Shown in pieces: positions 5,123 through 8,430 of a stretch of 8,430 bases of DNA. The translations under genes were made by a program, and so were the position numbers. Source of the DNA: Bacteroidota bacterium (lineage in GTDB: Bacteria > Bacteroidota > Bacteroidia > Bacteroidales > Marinifilaceae); contig JAEXFF010000253.1 of the NCBI GenBank assembly GCA_023400335.1, positions 1-8,430 on the forward strand, written 5' to 3'. The notes beneath the pieces are model-generated. The model saw only the letters and a program-made list of their open reading frames with translations, searched no databases and had not been told where the DNA came from. Positions within the stretch are counted from its first letter, which is position 1, and every line of letters begins with the position of its first letter.

Positions 5123-5719
5123 ATGGAAAAACATTTTACCTTTTGGCAAAAACTACAAAATCCGTTTATATGGATTGCAGGGGGAACAGCCTTTTGGACC
5201 GGACTGTCAGGAATCTGTCTGAATGCCGTTTTGTGCTGGTTGACAGGCCTTCACTTTCAAGGTTTACTTCATCTGGGTCCTGCTCCTGCAGATACCTTCG
5301 GAGTATTTTTTGCAGAGCATCTGATCATCTGGCTTGTACCCGCTCTTTTGTTTTATCTCTCAGGGATACTCTTTTCCCGTTCAAAAATAAGAGTAGTAGA
5401 CGTAGGAGGGACTACAGCTTTTGCACAGCTTCCTCTACTGGGAATAGGCATTTTCGGTTTTTTCCCGTCCGTTCAAGGTTTGATGCATATTCAGCCGTCA
5501 GACATTACGCCGGAATGGATTACCCGTCCGGAGACCCTTACAGGAATTATTCTTATCCTGATCGCGACTCTCTTTCTGATCTGGACTTTAATCTGGATGT
5601 TCAAAGCACTGAAAATCTCTTGTAATCTCAAAGGTGCACGACTCGGAATCACTTATACTTTGTCCGTTATTCTAGGAGATATTGCAGCTGTGTATTTGAT
5701 TCATCTGTTTTATATATAA
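5123..5719 (+). CDS. Five-helix inner-membrane protein (YIP1-like), partner of the DUF2089 regulator
   Basis: A 198-residue integral membrane protein without a cleavable signal peptide. Hydrophobic segments are visible at about 24-42, 61-83, 97-115, 140-161 and 173-196. The loops are short, with a basic patch after the second helix (SRSKIR, 85-90) and a basic loop between the last two (KALKISCNLKGAR, 161-173). The arrangement resembles YIP1-family proteins, but I see no diagnostic motif and rate that as a guess. A loop near 50-58 (LGPAPADTF) is proline-rich. It starts 10 bases after the DUF2089 stop and is almost certainly cotranscribed and possibly coupled to it. A 170-residue open frame from 5113 overlaps this gene but is low in hydrophobicity and rich in Ser/Arg, a shadow. 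Its job may be to sense membrane state or to hold the regulator at the membrane. Confidence 0.85.
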   Translation: MEKHFTFWQKLQNPFIWIAGGTAFWTGLSGICLNAVLCWLTGLHFQGLLHLGPAPADTFGVFFAEHLIIWLVPALLFYLSGILFSRSKIRVVDVGGTTAFAQLPLLGIGIFGFFPSVQGLMHIQPSDITPEWITRPETLTGIILILIATLFLIWTLIWMFKALKISCNLKGARLGITYTLSVILGDIAAVYLIHLFYI

Positions 5720-5763
5720 ATAAAATGCCCTAAAGAGCTCCATACACTTTTAATCTATAGCTT

Positions 5764-6699
5764 ATGAAAATTCTTTTTTCTTTAATACTTTGTCTGGGAC
5801 TTCACAACGTAATGGCCCAAGAAGAAGCTGCCGTGTTAAAAACACCAACCGGAGAAATCTACGGAACCCTCCTTATCCCTTCACAAGACAATACTGTTCC
5901 GGTTGTCCTTCTCATTGCCGGCTCTGGTCCCACTGACCGGAACGGGAACAATCCGATGATGACAAACAATTCTTTAAAAATGCTGGCCGAATTATTAGCC
6001 CGAAACGGAATTGCATCTTTGCGGTATGATAAACGCGGGATTGCTGCCAGCGCTGCTGCCGGTAGTGAAGAAGCCGACATCCGTTTTGAAGATTATGTAA
6101 ACGATGTAAAAGCCTGGGTCATTTTTTTAAAGGCAGATAAAAGGTTCAGTAAAATTATTCTGGCCGGACATAGTGAAGGTTCTCTGATCGGTATGTTAGC
6201 CGCCATCGGTAATCCTTCAGTTTCCCAATTTATTTCCATAGCCGGAAGCGGAGAAAAAATGTCGGACCTGCTCCGCAGGCAATTAACCTCTCAGCCCCAA
6301 CAGATCCAAGATATTTGTACGCCGATTATCGACAAATTGGAAAAGGGAGATACCGTAGCCAATCCCTCCCCTTTTGTATATGCCCTTTTCCGCCCTTCCG
6401 TACAGCCCTATCTGATTTCCTGTTATAAATACAATCCCCGTCAGGAAATCAGCCGTTTGCATATTCCGGTTTTGATTCTCCAGGGAGACCATGATATTCA
6501 ATGTTCCGCAGAAGATGCGAAAGCACTGGCAAAAGCCTGCCCTCAGGCAGAAATGCATATTATTCCAGGTATGAGCCATCTTATGAAGGACTGCGACACT
6601 ATGGATAAATTTACACAAGTTGAGCAGGTTTATACGAAACCCGATCTTCCCTTAAATACCTCATTCGGAGAAATAATCATCCGCTTTATTAAAAAGTAA
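5764..6699 (+). CDS. Exported alpha/beta hydrolase (serine esterase/peptidase-like)
   Basis: A 311-residue alpha/beta-hydrolase of the 'serine aminopeptidase S33 / hydrolase_4' type. Residues 1-18 form a signal peptide with likely cleavage at VMA|QEE, so it should act in the periplasm. The catalytic triad is readable: nucleophile S137 in GHSEG (135-139), acid D244 in GDHD (241-244) and H272 in GMSH (269-272). The segment AGSGPTDRNG (52-61) supplies the oxyanion-hole strand and is characteristic of a subgroup annotated in Bacteroidetes as alpha/beta hydrolases or dienelactone-hydrolase-like. SLRYDKRG (85-92) follows. The substrate is unknown; family members cleave esters or small peptides. It begins 44 bases after the membrane-protein gene with no terminator or clear promoter between them, so it may be the third gene of that operon. 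Inverted repeats follow its stop. Confidence 0.92.
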   Translation: MKILFSLILCLGLHNVMAQEEAAVLKTPTGEIYGTLLIPSQDNTVPVVLLIAGSGPTDRNGNNPMMTNNSLKMLAELLARNGIASLRYDKRGIAASAAAGSEEADIRFEDYVNDVKAWVIFLKADKRFSKIILAGHSEGSLIGMLAAIGNPSVSQFISIAGSGEKMSDLLRRQLTSQPQQIQDICTPIIDKLEKGDTVANPSPFVYALFRPSVQPYLISCYKYNPRQEISRLHIPVLILQGDHDIQCSAEDAKALAKACPQAEMHIIPGMSHLMKDCDTMDKFTQVEQVYTKPDLPLNTSFGEIIIRFIKK

Positions 6700-6704
6700 A
6701 AATT

Positions 6705-6751
6705 AACCGGAAGCTGTAGCTGAAACTGTCTTTTTTCTACAACTTCCGGTT
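6705..6751. terminator. Hairpin between convergent genes, probable bidirectional terminator
   Basis: AACCGGAAGCTGTAG (6705-6719) pairs with CTACAACTTCCGGTT (6737-6751) at 14 of 15 positions, with a 17-base loop containing TTTTTT. It begins 5 bases after the hydrolase stop. On the plus strand a short TTTT follows (6750-6753). Read on the minus strand the stem is followed by AATTTTTACTTTTT, a better U-rich tail, so it can also stop transcription from the sulfatase. Confidence 0.8.
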
Positions 6752-6756
6752 TTATG

Positions 6757-6774
6757 AAAACCCGGTTGTCCGGG
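6757..6774 (-). terminator. Second small hairpin with T-run, downstream of the sulfatase
   Basis: On the minus strand CCCGG (6774-6770), a 4-base loop and CCGGG (6765-6761) are followed directly by TTTT (6760-6757). It lies 27 bases after the sulfatase stop. The stem is short but all G/C, so it may be a first terminator ahead of the larger hairpin. The same bases can also pair partly with CCGGTTTT at 6746-6753. Confidence 0.5.
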
Positions 6775-6801
6775 ACTATCCTTCTCTTCCAGTCAGTCTC
6801 C

Positions 6802-8343
6802 TCAGTCCACTTCATCCGGCCAGGGAACCGGTTTACCCGTTGCCTTATAAGCAGGACGCTGAGCCCCCACCTTCCGCAAATAATTACCCAGCTCTTTTGA
6901 AAGCCTTTTAACCAATCTAGGGTATTGCCCTTTACGGTTGTACTCTTCTCCTATATCTTCTTTGATATTAAATAATTCTTTTTTCCCACTGTCATAGTAA
7001 TAAACCAGCTTCCAATCCCCTTTTCGTATAGTAGCCGTAGGACCGATTCCAGGACCTGTATTTCCCCATAAATTCGGAAAATTCCAATAAAAATTACGAC
7101 CTTTTGAAGGATCTCCCGTCGTATTCAACAAGGGTACAAAACTCAGTCCGTCGACTTTCTGAACTGTTTTATAGTGCTTTATTCCGGCCATTTCCAGAAT
7201 AGTAGGATAAAAATCTTCGATAATCAGCGGTTTATCGCAAACTGTTCCGGCTTTTGTAATCCCCGGCCATTTCACTATCATCGGTTCCCGTATACCTCCT
7301 TCATATGCAGATCCTTTCCCGCTGTTCAGAGGAGCATTCTGGGTATGCAGCTTACCCTCCCTCCACTCCGGCTCCGAAGCCAGACCTCCATTATCCGACA
7401 TAAACAGAATAATCGTATTATCCGCCAGCTTATACTTTTCCAGATAATCCATCAAATCGCCTAAACTTTTGTCCATTCCTTCAACCAAAGAAGCATAAGC
7501 AGCTTCCCTCGGATCCAGTCCTTTATCCAGGTATTTCTGATAAAAGCGCCGGTCTTTATCAATGGGCACATGTACAGCATAATGGGCCATATACAAGAAA
7601 AAAGGCTGATCATATTGGCGGGCTTTGTCCAAAGCCTTTTTAGCTTCAAGGGTTAAAGCTTCCGATAAAAAAATATCTTTTCCCCAATAGGATTCCAGTC
7701 CGGGCACGGCAAACCACGAATTAGGTTTTCCATCGGTACGGTTACCATAATTTTTATCACTCAAATAAGAAGCAGGAGCTCCTCCTGCATGCCCCGCTAT
7801 ATTCACTTCAAACCCCATGTGACATGGATTTTCCCCGGGAGTATCCAATGCCCCGAAATGAGCCTTGCCGCAATGAATCGTATGATAGCCGTTATCTTTC
7901 AGTACTTGTGCCAGAGAAGTCACCTGACAGGTATGTTCAATGCCCGCTACCTGGCAAATACCGTTCATATTCCATTCGGGCAATTGTAAAACCCCGCTTT
8001 TCCTGTCAGTTGTTTCATTTTTGGGATAAGTCCAGTTGGTGACCCTATGCCGGGCCGCATTCATTCCGGAGAACAAACTACAACGACTGGGAGAACTGAT
8101 ACTGCATGCATAGGCCTGAGTAAACTTAACTCCCTCTGCAGCCAAACGTTCCATATTGGGTGTCTCAAATTTGTCATTCGCCACAGTGCGCTGTTTCCCG
8201 AAGGGAACAGACGTATCCTGCCAACCCATATCATCTACCAGAAACAAAATGATATTGGGACGCTTTTCCGGCTGGGCAGCTTCTATACTCCCCCAACCGG
8301 CCAAAGGAACTACAGCCAATGATAACCATCGTTTTTTATACAT
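6802..8343 (-). CDS. Secreted Ser-type sulfatase (S1 family, arylsulfatase-like)
   Basis: A 513-residue S1-family sulfatase, usual length, that removes sulfate esters from a glycan or other substrate. The N-terminus is a signal peptide (hydrophobic 6-19, cleavage near EAA|QPE), so it works in the periplasm or at the cell surface. The active site is complete. D37 and D38 (FLVDDMGWQD) and D317 and N318 (SDNGG) are metal ligands. S83-S-P-S-R87 is the formylglycine motif. K160 and H162 (GKAHFG), H258 (VHVP) and K343 (SGKGSAYEGGIREP) correspond to the conserved lysines and histidines. The serine at the modified position means it needs a radical-SAM maturase (anSME), as is usual in Bacteroides relatives. 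Residues 179-192 (EVNIAGHAGGAPAS) are typical of a Bacteroidetes subgroup. The exact S1 subfamily and substrate cannot be told. No glycoside hydrolase or SusCD gene is in the window; any polysaccharide locus would lie to the right. Confidence 0.96.
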   Translation of the reverse strand: MYKKRWLSLAVVPLAGWGSIEAAQPEKRPNIILFLVDDMGWQDTSVPFGKQRTVANDKFETPNMERLAAEGVKFTQAYACSISSPSRCSLFSGMNAARHRVTNWTYPKNETTDRKSGVLQLPEWNMNGICQVAGIEHTCQVTSLAQVLKDNGYHTIHCGKAHFGALDTPGENPCHMGFEVNIAGHAGGAPASYLSDKNYGNRTDGKPNSWFAVPGLESYWGKDIFLSEALTLEAKKALDKARQYDQPFFLYMAHYAVHVPIDKDRRFYQKYLDKGLDPREAAYASLVEGMDKSLGDLMDYLEKYKLADNTIILFMSDNGGLASEPEWREGKLHTQNAPLNSGKGSAYEGGIREPMIVKWPGITKAGTVCDKPLIIEDFYPTILEMAGIKHYKTVQKVDGLSFVPLLNTTGDPSKGRNFYWNFPNLWGNTGPGIGPTATIRKGDWKLVYYYDSGKKELFNIKEDIGEEYNRKGQYPRLVKRLSKELGNYLRKVGAQRPAYKATGKPVPWPDEVD

Positions 8344-8430
8344 ATATCAAAAGTTTTCAATTATCAAACACTTACAAACACAAGTGACCCGGCATTTACC
8401 CTTTCCTTCTCCGACACTCTTAAACCCGAA
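8344..8430 (-). other. Region upstream of the sulfatase, incomplete
   Basis: These 87 bases precede the sulfatase start on the minus strand. A loose promoter match (TTTG at 8378-8375, then AACTTTTG at 8355-8348 after 19 bases) would give an almost leaderless transcript. A minus-strand frame is open from the window edge to TGA at 8366-8364 and could be the end of an upstream gene, but 21 codons are too few to judge. Confidence 0.25.

Noticed and set aside
5113..5625. A 170-codon frame overlapping the membrane-protein gene
   Set aside because: It is in another frame of the 198-codon gene and is Ser/Arg/Cys-rich without domain structure. The frame starting at 5123 has clear transmembrane periodicity.
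8348..8378. TTTG-N19-AACTTTTG on the minus strand as the sulfatase promoter
   Set aside because: The -7 box lacks its first T, and the start site would fall at the start codon. It is kept only as a note in the upstream-region entry.
8364..8429. Minus-strand frame open from the window edge to TGA at 8366-8364, possibly the end of an upstream gene
   Set aside because: Only 21 sense codons are visible, another frame is also open, and no family can be recognised.
1..8430. Search by eye for CRISPR arrays, tRNA genes, insertion sequences, integrase/att sites and toxin-antitoxin pairs
   Set aside because: No regularly spaced repeats, no cloverleaf-like segments and no transposase or recombinase motifs were found. 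The orphan small ORF has no partner gene of toxin-antitoxin type.

Overview
The window looks like the chromosome of an anaerobic, gut-type member of the Bacteroidales. The evidence is an [FeFe]-hydrogenase with a NuoE-type partner, a LruC-domain lipoprotein, a Ser-type secreted sulfatase, a DUF2089 protein with a membrane partner, moderate-to-low GC with very AT-rich intergenic DNA, and one good match to the Bacteroidetes -33/-7 promoter pattern (TTTG ... TAnnTTTG). The genus cannot be fixed from sequence alone. No rRNA, tRNA, CRISPR array, transposase or phage gene was seen.

Layout. (1) 1-930: the 3' end of an [FeFe]-hydrogenase catalytic subunit, then a NuoE/HydC-type 2Fe-2S subunit, closed by a 13-bp perfect terminator. 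This is the tail of an NAD(P)H-linked, probably electron-bifurcating hydrogenase operon whose NuoF-like subunit would lie upstream of the window. (2) 1161-1877: a lone SRAP (YedK/HMCES) protein, which protects abasic sites in single-stranded DNA. It should start at the ATG that exposes Cys2, and it has Asp where the family normally has a conserved Glu. (3) 1878-2217: a 340-bp AT-rich gap with a candidate promoter, two inverted repeats and a 10-bp direct repeat next to A10. (4) 2218-4263: a 681-residue predicted lipoprotein with DUF4114-like and LruC/DUF4842 domains, ended by a 17-bp perfect terminator hairpin. (5) 4332-4715: a small orphan reading frame with no convincing start, possibly a gene remnant. 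(6) 4781-6699: a promoter overlapped by a perfect 10-bp palindrome, then DUF2089 zinc-ribbon/HTH protein, a five-helix membrane protein and an exported alpha/beta hydrolase, all co-oriented with short gaps. (7) 6705-6774: hairpins between convergent genes. (8) 6802-8343, minus strand: a secreted S1 sulfatase.

How they fit together: this is mostly a set of independent transcription units. The hydrogenase pair handles redox balance in fermentation. The SRAP protein is DNA repair. The LruC lipoprotein and the sulfatase are envelope or periplasmic proteins, the latter for sulfated glycans. The DUF2089/membrane-protein pair looks like a small regulatory unit with its own operator-like palindrome, and is the most interesting thing here. 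I do not see a clear, complete undescribed system; the candidates are the palindrome-controlled operon, a possible small RNA in the 340-bp gap, and the Glu-to-Asp change in the SRAP active site.
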